Source: Parcubacteria group bacterium GW2011_GWA1_47_8 (GTDB lineage Bacteria > Patescibacteriota > Minisyncoccia > Phycocordibacterales > UBA1550). Taken from it: DNA of 13,775 bases. Below are positions 1-5,178 of this stretch, one piece after another. Under the pieces are notes generated by a model, which was given only the letters and a program-made list of their open reading frames with translations, made no database searches and was not told where the DNA came from. The translations under genes and the position numbers were made by a program. Every line of letters starts with the position of its first letter. Position 1 is the stretch's first letter. The stretch lies in NCBI GenBank assembly GCA_000996605.1, contig LCOP01000011.1, positions 1-13,775 of the forward strand. The letters are read 5' to 3'.

Positions 1-126
1 TTTGAAGAAAAATTTACTTTTGTAGAGACCGCACCTGACTGCGGTTGTTTGGCATGGGTGTGGAAAAGTCAGGTTGCGGAGTTTCGTAATTCAAAGTATC
101 ATATCATAGAAGGAGAGAAGGTTTGA
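1..126 (+). CDS. 3' end of an unrecognised protein (partial)
   Basis: Reading frame 1 is open from the window edge to a TGA at 124-126 and gives the last 41 residues of a protein whose start lies outside the window. The fragment has a Cys-Gly-Cys pair next to Trp residues (PDCGCLAWVWKSQ) and ends in a charged tail. I do not recognise the family. It is probably a real gene end, because a strong intrinsic terminator begins 12 bases after the stop and the next gene converges on it. The fragment is too short for any functional call. Confidence 0.5.
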   Translation, partial: FEEKFTFVETAPDCGCLAWVWKSQVAEFRNSKYHIIEGEKV

Positions 127-137
127 TCTATTGATCG

Positions 138-171
138 AAAAAGGACGCTACCTGTAGGTAGCGTCCTTTTT
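138..171. terminator. Bidirectional intrinsic terminator between convergent genes
   Basis: A perfect 15-bp inverted repeat (138-152 with 157-171) has a 4-base loop (TGTA). The arms begin with five A and end with five T, so the RNA has a GC-rich stem and a U-run in either direction. It lies between the plus-strand gene ending at 126 and the minus-strand HU gene ending at 196, and should terminate both. Confidence 0.9.
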
Positions 172-195
172 CCTATTTCCACAAGAACCAAAACC

Positions 196-468
196 TTATT
201 TCACCGCGTCCTTGAGTGCCTTTGCGGCGCGGAACTTGGGAACCTTGGTTGCCGCGACTTGGATAGCTTCTCCCGTCTTTGGGTTGCGCGCTGTGCGCGC
301 TGCGCGAGGCTTTACGGAAAAGATTCCGAGTCCTGCAATAGAAACTTCCTGACCGCTTTTCAGTGTCTTCACAATTGCCTCGAGCATCGAATCTACTGCT
401 TGCTCTGCGGAAACTTTTGTGCCACCCATTTTTTCATGGATAAGCTCAACGATTGCTGTTTTGTTCAT
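196..468 (-). CDS. hup: HU family nucleoid DNA-binding protein
   Basis: This 90-residue protein has the usual HU length and layout. An N-terminal helix pair (MNKTAIVELIHEKMG) is followed by the conserved core GxGIFSVKPRAARTARNPKTGE and a C-terminal helix. The RNPKTGE segment is the tip of the beta arm, with the Pro that intercalates into DNA. HU dimers bend and compact DNA without strong sequence specificity. The gene is monocistronic: it has its own predicted promoter about 100 bases upstream and the shared hairpin at 138-171 downstream. No Shine-Dalgarno sequence precedes the ATG. A 16-base AT-rich palindrome lies 12 bases upstream of the start. IHF is an alternative in principle, but a lone gene of this type is normally HU. 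Confidence 0.95.
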   Translation of the reverse strand: MNKTAIVELIHEKMGGTKVSAEQAVDSMLEAIVKTLKSGQEVSIAGLGIFSVKPRAARTARNPKTGEAIQVAATKVPKFRAAKALKDAVK

Positions 469-479
469 AATGATATCTG

Positions 480-495
480 ATTAAAACCTTTTAAT
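480..495. promoter_or_regulatory. AT-rich palindrome just upstream of the HU start
   Basis: ATTAAAA-CC-TTTTAAT is a perfect 7+7 bp inverted repeat in the HU 5' UTR, ending 12 bases before the start codon. It could be an operator or a weak RNA hairpin affecting initiation. Nothing else in the window shares it, so the function is a guess. Confidence 0.3.
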
Positions 496-572
496 ATTAA
501 ACAAAATTCCTATCCTGCATTGACCAGAGTCGCCCGAGAGCCTTTCATCTCTCTCTGACGGCCTTGTTATAT

Positions 573-601
573 AGTATACCTTTGGGCTATTTTTTACGCA
601 A
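573..601 (-). promoter_or_regulatory. Predicted sigma-70 promoter for the HU gene
   Basis: On the minus strand a -35-like TTGCGT (596-601) and a -10 box TATACT (573-578) are separated by 17 bases. Transcription would start near 566 and leave a leader of about 97 bases. The rest of the 469-684 gap holds the HU leader and the 3' flank of rny. I see no additional gene there. Confidence 0.6.
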
Positions 602-684
602 TAGCTACAAGGGTCTCGAAGAATATTGTTAAAAATCATAAAGTGTGTCACAATATTTCCCTTATTTACACGTCCCGCAACTTC

Positions 685-2217
685 TTATCTCGCGTATTCG
701 ATGACGCGGGACTCGCGAATGACCGCAATCTTGATTTCCCCTGGATATTTAAGCTCTTTTTCGACAGAGAGCGCTATTTCTCGGGCTAGATTTCGCGCTT
801 CAAGGTCGGTGATCGCCTCGGGGTTTACAAAGACGCGGAGTTCCCGTCCCGCTTGAATGGCAAAGGTTTTCTCGACCCCGGGGAATGATTTGGCGATTCC
901 CTCGAGATCACCGAGGCGTTTGATGTAGTTTTCTACAGAATCACGGCGTGCGCCTGGGCGCCCTCCAGAAATACCATCGGCGGTTTGCACGATGATTGAT
1001 TCGAGCGTTTCATACGGGTACTCTTCGTGGTGTGATTGCATCGCTTGGATGATACGCGGATCAACGCTGAACTTTTGGAGAATGCGTCGGCCGATTTCCA
1101 CATGCGTTCCTTGTACTTCGTGATCGACGGCTTTCCCGAGGTCGTGGAGAAGCGCACCCGCTTTTGCTACGGCGACATTTGCGCCGAGCTCCTCGGAGAG
1201 CATCCCTGCAATGTGCGCCATTTCGATAGAATGCTGGAGTACGTTTTGTCCGTAACTCGTGCGAAAATGAAGACGTCCCAAGATTGCGGTGATGCGCGGA
1301 TCAAGATTGAACACGCCGCATTCGTACGCGGCTTGCTCACCTTTTTCTTTGATGGTGTTATTTACATCTTCGCGGGCTTTTTCCACCAACTCCTCTATTT
1401 TTGCGGGTTGAATGCGCCCGTCGGCAATAAGGGCTTGCAGTGCGACGCTTGCGACATGCCGGCGAATCGGGTCGAAGGATGAAACAAGAATTGACCCCGG
1501 GGTGTCATCAACAATGAGCTCAACGCCTGCGGCGCGTTCAAATGCACGGATATTGCGCCCCTCTTTGCCAATGATTTTTCCTTTGATTTCGTCCGAAGGG
1601 ATAGTCACCGTAGTCGTCATGATTTCGGATGCGGTGGACGACGCAAGACGCTGAATTGAGGTTGCCAAGATATCGCGAGTCAAAAGCTCGAGCCGCGCAC
1701 TCCCTTCTCGCTCGAGCTTTTTGATGCGTGTCAAGATGTCTTCTTCATATGCTTTCTCGGTGCGCTTCAAGAGCTCTTCTCTGGCGCTTTGCTCGGAGAG
1801 TCGCGCGATGCGTTCAAGCTCGTGCGCCGCCTCATCTTTTTCCTTGACGACTTTTTCACGGAGCATCGACAGTTCGGCGGTCTTTTCTTTTATTTGCTCC
1901 ACTTCTTCGGCAACATCAAGCTGGCGTTTATCGAGGAAGTCCTCTTTTTTGATTAGGCGTTCCTCTGTCTTTTTGAATTGTTGTTCCTGCTCTTTTTCTT
2001 GTTGTTTTAGCTCTTCTTCTTGTGTCTCGGCTTTCTTGTCGGCTTCCTCGATGATTCGCTGTGCTTCTTCTTTTGCAGAAAAAAGGACTTGCTTTATTTC
2101 GAGCTCGACTGACCCACGCTGGCTTACGGAAATAAACCAGCGCAAGAGGTAGCCAAGTGCTACACCCACAAGAATCGCCATCACACCACCGAGCGTGAGT
2201 GCAATTTTGATGTCCAT
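685..2217 (-). CDS. rny: Ribonuclease Y, membrane-anchored endoribonuclease
   Basis: This 510-residue protein has near the standard length and the full RNase Y architecture. A transmembrane anchor spans about residues 5-28. A long charged coiled coil runs from about 40 to 190. A KH domain carries the GxxG-type loop IIGKEGRNIRAFE (216-228). An HD domain follows, with H329 and the metal-binding HD pair at 358-359 (LLHDLGKA). RNase Y starts mRNA decay by endonucleolytic cuts at the inner face of the membrane. The ATG at 2217 places the hydrophobic anchor at the extreme N-terminus, as expected. The gene is separated from clpP by a hairpin terminator and has a possible promoter at 2285-2311. No convincing terminator follows it. 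Confidence 0.97.
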   Translation of the reverse strand: MDIKIALTLGGVMAILVGVALGYLLRWFISVSQRGSVELEIKQVLFSAKEEAQRIIEEADKKAETQEEELKQQEKEQEQQFKKTEERLIKKEDFLDKRQLDVAEEVEQIKEKTAELSMLREKVVKEKDEAAHELERIARLSEQSAREELLKRTEKAYEEDILTRIKKLEREGSARLELLTRDILATSIQRLASSTASEIMTTTVTIPSDEIKGKIIGKEGRNIRAFERAAGVELIVDDTPGSILVSSFDPIRRHVASVALQALIADGRIQPAKIEELVEKAREDVNNTIKEKGEQAAYECGVFNLDPRITAILGRLHFRTSYGQNVLQHSIEMAHIAGMLSEELGANVAVAKAGALLHDLGKAVDHEVQGTHVEIGRRILQKFSVDPRIIQAMQSHHEEYPYETLESIIVQTADGISGGRPGARRDSVENYIKRLGDLEGIAKSFPGVEKTFAIQAGRELRVFVNPEAITDLEARNLAREIALSVEKELKYPGEIKIAVIRESRVIEYAR

Positions 2218-2284
2218 AAATGATCTCGCAAAGCCTTGAAATATAATGATTCTACGTGGTTTCTTCGGTGTTGCGAGCGGTTAA

Positions 2285-2311
2285 ATGATAAATGAATAAT
2301 AAACGTGTCAA
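2285..2311 (-). promoter_or_regulatory. Possible promoter for rny
   Basis: On the minus strand a perfect -35 box TTGACA (2306-2311) is followed after only 15 bases by TATCAT (2285-2290). The spacer is short and the -10 imperfect. It would give a leader of about 60 bases before the rny ATG. The remainder of the 2218-2419 gap holds the clpP terminator and nothing else I can identify. Confidence 0.4.
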
Positions 2312-2367
2312 ATTTAAATACAAGGGTACAATTCTATACTAACGTTGTTTGAGGGAAATGTCGAGCG

Positions 2368-2404
2368 GCACGAAAAAGTCACTTGAAGAGTGGCTTTTTC
2401 GTGC
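2368..2404 (-). terminator. Intrinsic terminator downstream of clpP
   Basis: The arms at 2368-2382 and 2390-2404 form a 15-bp stem with one G-T wobble and a 7-base loop. On the minus strand the descending arm carries CTTTTTC, giving a U-run. It lies 15 bases after the clpP stop. Confidence 0.8.
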
Positions 2405-2419
2405 GAAAAGTAGAGGAAT

Positions 2420-3016
2420 CTATCCGCGAGGATTCTGTGGTTTATAGATTTCGTCGATGATTCCGTATTTCTTTGCTTCTTCGGCAGACATGTAAAAGTC
2501 GCGGTCGGTGTCTTTTTCCACTTGAGTAAATGGTTTGCCGGTATTTTTTGCCATCATACGATTCAAAATATCACGCAAACGCAAGATATTTTTTGCGGTA
2601 ATGGCGATATCCGATGCTTGTCCTTCGGTCCCGCCAAGCGGTTGATGGATCATTATCTCGGCATTTGGCAGAGCGAAACGTTTACCTTTTGCGCCTGACG
2701 AAAGAAGCCATGCTCCGCCCGATGCGGCGAGTCCGACGCAGATGGTTGAGACGTCCGGTTTGACGTGGTTCATCGTGTCAATCAGGGCAAGCGTAGAGGT
2801 AACAGAACCTCCCGGCGAGTTGATGTAGAGAGAAATATCTTTCTTGGGATCCTCGGACTCCAAAAAGAGGAGCTGGGCAATGACGATGTTCGCAGAATCA
2901 TCGTTTATTACGCCTGATAAGAAAATAATCCGCTCCTTCAAAAGGCGCGAGTAAATATCGTATGCGCGTTCGCCAAACTGTGATTTCTCGATAACGGTTG
3001 GTATTAAATATGACAT
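2420..3016 (-). CDS. clpP: ATP-dependent Clp protease proteolytic subunit
   Basis: The 198-residue reading starting MSYLIPTVIE matches normal ClpP length. The catalytic triad is visible as S99 in GLAASGGAW, H124 in IMIHQPLGG and D173 in DRDFYMSAEEA. ClpP forms a two-ring barrel that degrades substrates unfolded by ClpX or ClpA/C, and no such ATPase gene is in this window. The frame stays open upstream to 3184, but those 56 extra residues resemble no ClpP N-terminus and overlap the divergent dinJ promoter, so I start at 3016. An ATG at 3025 in the same frame is a close alternative. A TTGCAT-16-TACGAT promoter ends 7 bases before the ATG, so the transcript may be leaderless. No Shine-Dalgarno sequence is present. 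Confidence 0.96.
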   Translation of the reverse strand: MSYLIPTVIEKSQFGERAYDIYSRLLKERIIFLSGVINDDSANIVIAQLLFLESEDPKKDISLYINSPGGSVTSTLALIDTMNHVKPDVSTICVGLAASGGAWLLSSGAKGKRFALPNAEIMIHQPLGGTEGQASDIAITAKNILRLRDILNRMMAKNTGKPFTQVEKDTDRDFYMSAEEAKKYGIIDEIYKPQNPRG

Positions 3017-3023
3017 ATGGTGC

Positions 3024-3051
3024 ATCGTACCATACTTTTGGGCGGATGCAA
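3024..3051 (-). promoter_or_regulatory. Possible leaderless promoter for clpP
   Basis: On the minus strand TTGCAT (3046-3051), a 16-base spacer and TACGAT (3024-3029) lie so that the expected start of transcription falls at or next to the ATG at 3016. The boxes are imperfect. The geometry matches the stronger antitoxin promoters in this window. Confidence 0.4.
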
Positions 3052-3079
3052 GGAAAACAAGTGGAATCTTCATATGTAA

Positions 3080-3117
3080 TGACAATGTATTGACAAGAAG
3101 TTTTGAGGGTGTATACT
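3080..3117 (+). promoter_or_regulatory. Promoter and candidate operator of the dinJ-yafQ-rsmE operon
   Basis: A perfect -35 TTGACA (3090-3095), a 16-base spacer and -10 TATACT (3112-3117) precede the ATG at 3124 by six bases. Transcription should therefore start on or next to the initiation codon. A direct repeat TGACAA occurs at 3080-3085 and 3091-3096, one helical turn apart and overlapping the -35 box. That is a plausible site for autoregulation by the ribbon-helix-helix antitoxin. The operator role is inferred. Confidence 0.75.
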
Positions 3118-3123
3118 TTTGAT

Positions 3124-3411
3124 ATGAATACAACATTGCAAATCCGATTGGATCAAAAGATGAAAAATGAGGCAAATAAGACATTTAAGTCTATGGGCTT
3201 GGACATGTCGACCGGGGTGAAGCTTTTTCTTGCTCAAGTGGTAAATACAAAATCAATTCCTTTTCCGGTAATGAGTGCCGACTTTTGGCCTGAGGAAAAG
3301 AAGCGCGCGCTTGTGCGCGAAGCAGAAAAAACTCTTAAAGATTATAAAAGTGGCAAAATTAAGGGGTACGACGATGTGGACGAGATGTTTCGTGATATTC
3401 TTGGCAAATAA
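3124..3411 (+). CDS. dinJ: RelB/DinJ family antitoxin
   Basis: This 95-residue protein has a ribbon-helix-helix N-terminus (MNTTLQIRLDQKMKNEANK) followed by the segment MGLDMSTGVKLFL, typical of the RelB/DinJ family. The charged C-terminal helix should wrap the cognate toxin. The antitoxin dimer normally binds its own promoter and, together with the toxin, represses it. The frame is open upstream with non-ATG starts, but the promoter boxes end at 3117, so the ATG at 3124 is the credible start. It is followed after two bases by the YafQ-like toxin. The antitoxin of such pairs is usually cleared by Lon or Clp proteases, and clpP is the divergent neighbour; any functional link is only inference. 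Confidence 0.92.
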   Translation: MNTTLQIRLDQKMKNEANKTFKSMGLDMSTGVKLFLAQVVNTKSIPFPVMSADFWPEEKKRALVREAEKTLKDYKSGKIKGYDDVDEMFRDILGK

Positions 3412-3413
3412 GT

Positions 3414-3692
3414 ATGTATCACGTTATTCCGTCAAATCAATATGCAAAGTCGCTTAAGCGCGTCTCTCAGCATAAGGATTTTGATGTAAGGAAACATAAG
3501 GAAGTTATTAGGTTCCTCGAGAGTGATGAAAAACTTGCTCCTCAATATAAAGACCACGAGCTGAAAGGTGAATTTATCGGAATACGCGAATGCCACGTAC
3601 AGAATGATATTTTACTTTTGTATCGTAAAGAAAAAGATGTACTTGTTTTGCTTTTGGTAGATATTGGCACACACTCGTATTTGTTTGAATAG
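3414..3692 (+). CDS. yafQ: YafQ-like mRNA interferase toxin (RelE superfamily)
   Basis: This 92-residue protein has the size and signature of YafQ. The residues matching the catalytic set of E. coli YafQ are present: H48 (KDHELKG), H61 and D65 (ECHVQNDILLLY), and H87 (GTHSYLF). YafQ cuts mRNA in the ribosomal A site and stops translation until its DinJ partner neutralises it. The gene starts two bases after the antitoxin stop, as expected for a coupled pair. The next gene, rsmE, begins five bases after its stop, so toxin and rRNA methyltransferase probably share one transcript. The gene is intact, with no frameshift. Confidence 0.93.
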   Translation: MYHVIPSNQYAKSLKRVSQHKDFDVRKHKEVIRFLESDEKLAPQYKDHELKGEFIGIRECHVQNDILLLYRKEKDVLVLLLVDIGTHSYLFE

Positions 3693-3697
3693 TTATT

Positions 3698-4408
3698 ATG
3701 CGTTTACATAGATTTTTTGTAGAGGAGAAGATTCCGCAGGCGGGGGAGTTTAGTGTTGTCAATGAAACGCTCCTCAGTCAGTGGCGGAATGTTTTGCGTA
3801 TGGGAGAGGGGAGTCGCGTGATCATGTTTGATGGTATGGGTGATGAGATACTATGCGAGCTTCGTGCGCTTACGAAAAAAGAAGCGACGCTCGCGGTGAT
3901 CGAACGCACCTCGGGGCTTGCACCGCTTCGCGAAGTTACGCTTTATCTCGCGCTCGTCAAGAAAGACAATTTTGAAATGGTACTCGAGAAAGCAACCGAG
4001 CTTGGCGTGACGCGCATCGTGCCTGTGCAAGCGAGCAGAAGTGAAAAGAAAGGCGTGAATTACGAGCGCGCAAGGAAAATTCTTCGCGAAGCATCGGAGC
4101 AGTCGGGGCGAGTGACGGTTCCCGTCCTTGGTGAGGTTATTCCTTTTTCTAAAATTCTCGAAGGTTTTGCAGTTTCGCCGGCGCCGCTTGTGATGTTCGA
4201 TCCGCGTGGCGAAATAAGCGCCCGCGCGTATTTCGCCACACCAACGCCTGACCCTGTCGGTGTTTTGGTTGGTCCTGAAGGCGGTTTCACGGAAGATGAA
4301 GTCGGGTTTTTCCACACGCACCGCATGCCAATCGTCACCACCGGCACCCAAATCCTCCGCGCCGAAACGGCAGCCATCGTCGCACTTGCCCTCGCGCTCG
4401 TGAAGTAG
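3698..4408 (+). CDS. rsmE: 16S rRNA (uracil-1498-N3)-methyltransferase RsmE
   Basis: This 236-residue protein belongs to the SPOUT (trefoil-knot) methyltransferases and is close to the usual RsmE length of about 240. The N-terminal PUA-like part opens with MRLHRFFVEE. The knot motifs are visible as LVGPEGGFTEDE (190-201) and QILRAETAA (218-226), which form the AdoMet site. RsmE methylates U1498 of 16S rRNA in the assembled small subunit. It has no promoter of its own that I can see. It starts five bases after the YafQ toxin gene and should depend on the dinJ promoter or read-through. A hairpin without a U-run follows the stop and separates it from the convergent vapC. Confidence 0.95.
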   Translation: MRLHRFFVEEKIPQAGEFSVVNETLLSQWRNVLRMGEGSRVIMFDGMGDEILCELRALTKKEATLAVIERTSGLAPLREVTLYLALVKKDNFEMVLEKATELGVTRIVPVQASRSEKKGVNYERARKILREASEQSGRVTVPVLGEVIPFSKILEGFAVSPAPLVMFDPRGEISARAYFATPTPDPVGVLVGPEGGFTEDEVGFFHTHRMPIVTTGTQILRAETAAIVALALALVK

Positions 4409-4413
4409 TCACT

Positions 4414-4447
4414 TTTCCAATGTTACGAGATTCCGTAACATTGGAAA
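4414..4447. terminator. Hairpin between convergent rsmE and vapC
   Basis: The arms 4414-4427 and 4434-4447 form a perfect 14-bp stem with a 6-base loop. It begins 5 bases after the rsmE stop and 9 bases from the vapC stop. It has no clear U-run in either direction, so it may be a weak bidirectional terminator or a 3'-end stabilising hairpin. Confidence 0.5.
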
Positions 4448-4456
4448 TGAAGCGGA

Positions 4457-4831
4457 TTACCTGTTTTGGTGCAGCGTAAGCCCAACGATATTTTTAAAAT
4501 CTCGGGTGTTTTTTGTAATAAGCGTAGTGCCCGTGGATAGTGCGGTGGCGGCGATGATACTGTCGGGGGTTTTGATACGGTAAGTACGGCGAATTTCTCC
4601 TGCAAGACGCGCAAGGCGCGAATCGAGAGGGATAATGGTGAGAGTGGAAAGCAGGGCATCGATGGAGCGTGCCTCTTCGTTCGTGAGAGATGGCAGACTG
4701 AACAATTCGAGCTCGGTTACTGTTGAGATATAGAGTCGTGCACCAGAGCCTATTATCTCATCAAACAGTTTACTTACCGATGTGTCGCCTTTGAGATAGT
4801 AAATAACCGCATTTGTGTCGACAGTATACAT
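4457..4831 (-). CDS. vapC: VapC-type PIN-domain ribonuclease toxin
   Basis: This 124-residue protein is a single PIN domain. The acidic metal-binding residues are visible: D5 in YTVDTNAVIYYLKG, E40 in STVTELELF, D90 in IKTPDSIIAATAL and D111 in TKNTRDF. VapC toxins are Mg-dependent RNases that cut tRNA or rRNA and are held inactive by a VapB antitoxin. The gene starts 18 bases after the small upstream gene read here as vapB, in the usual antitoxin-first order. No Shine-Dalgarno sequence is visible. It converges on rsmE. The RNA target cannot be deduced from the sequence. Confidence 0.92.
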   Translation of the reverse strand: MYTVDTNAVIYYLKGDTSVSKLFDEIIGSGARLYISTVTELELFSLPSLTNEEARSIDALLSTLTIIPLDSRLARLAGEIRRTYRIKTPDSIIAATALSTGTTLITKNTRDFKNIVGLTLHQNR

Positions 4832-4849
4832 AAAGAGTACGTGGAAGCA

Positions 4850-5005
4850 CTATTTCCACTCCGCGCGCATTTTTCGGAGTTCAGTAAGAGGATTTTGCTT
4901 GCGATTTTTCCACACTTTTTGGGCCTTTTTCCACACTGAAATACGCTGGCGGTTTGTTGCGAGAGGTGAAGTTCGATACATGTGTTGTATTGATGTCTTT
5001 AACAT
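4850..5005 (-). CDS. vapB: Short VapB-like antitoxin
   Basis: This 51-residue reading starts at the ATG at 5005. Its C-terminus, with WKKAQKVWKNRK and ending LTELRKMRAEWK, resembles the toxin-binding tail of VapB antitoxins that accompany PIN toxins. The N-terminal 20 residues (MLKTSIQHMYRTSPLATNRQ) show no recognisable AbrB, RHH or HTH DNA-binding fold, and the protein is shorter than usual. It may be a minimal neutralising peptide or a truncated antitoxin. The frame is open upstream to an ATG at 5044, but a -10 box (5012-5017) lies inside that extension, so I prefer 5005. Position, spacing (18 bases before vapC) and the tail support the call; the exact start is uncertain. Confidence 0.65.
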   Translation of the reverse strand: MLKTSIQHMYRTSPLATNRQRISVWKKAQKVWKNRKQNPLTELRKMRAEWK

Positions 5006-5011
5006 ATTTGT

Positions 5012-5040
5012 AATATACCATAATAAGTGGCAGAATGTAA
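5012..5040 (-). promoter_or_regulatory. Predicted leaderless promoter of vapBC
   Basis: On the minus strand TTACAT (5035-5040), a 17-base spacer and TATATT (5012-5017) end six bases before the ATG at 5005. This is the same spacing as at the other two antitoxin genes. The promoter overlaps the start of the TrmB remnant on the other strand. Confidence 0.6.
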
Positions 5041-5042
5041 GC

Positions 5043-5117
5043 ATGCTTGAAAAATATCTTCAGGAAATTGGTTTGAATGAAAAGGAGGCGACGGTGCACC
5101 TCGTACTCGTGGTGTAG
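5043..5117 (+). pseudogene. N-terminal remnant of a TrmB-family regulator
   Basis: The ATG at 5043 begins a 24-codon frame whose product, MLEKYLQEIGLNEKEATVHL plus four residues, matches the start of TrmB-type winged-helix regulators, whose first helix typically reads L..IGLNEKEAKVYLALL. The frame stops at TAG exactly where the helix-turn-helix should continue, and the Type IIG enzyme starts 61 bases later. I read it as the truncated 5' end of a regulator gene, presumably cut off when the neighbouring island was inserted or rearranged. A functional short peptide is less likely. The identification is from motif memory. Confidence 0.5.
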
Positions 5118-5125
5118 CCTCTGTT

Positions 5126-5153
5126 TTGTATTAAAAACGATTGGGAGTATACT
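5126..5153 (+). promoter_or_regulatory. Predicted promoter of the Type IIG operon
   Basis: TTGTAT (5126-5131), a 16-base spacer and TATACT (5148-5153) lie upstream of the ATG at 5179. The leader would be about 19 bases long and has no Shine-Dalgarno sequence. Confidence 0.6.
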
Positions 5154-5178
5154 TGAAAATACTGACACCACTCCTTTT

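Noticed and set aside
622..657. AATATTGT/ACAATATT inverted repeat downstream of rny
   Set aside because: The stem is only 8 bp, AT-rich, with a 20-base loop and no U-run; too weak to call a terminator.
1036..2152. Several plus-strand open frames opposite rny
   Set aside because: They are compositional shadows of the RNase Y gene (Ser- and Phe-rich), with no motifs.
3017..3184. 56-residue N-terminal extension of ClpP
   Set aside because: The frame is open but the residues resemble no ClpP propeptide, they overlap the divergent dinJ promoter and start codon, and the inner start gives the normal length.
5077..5178. 34-residue upstream extension of the Type IIG enzyme
   Set aside because: It is Arg/Cys-rich, overlaps the TrmB remnant in another frame and contains the promoter boxes.
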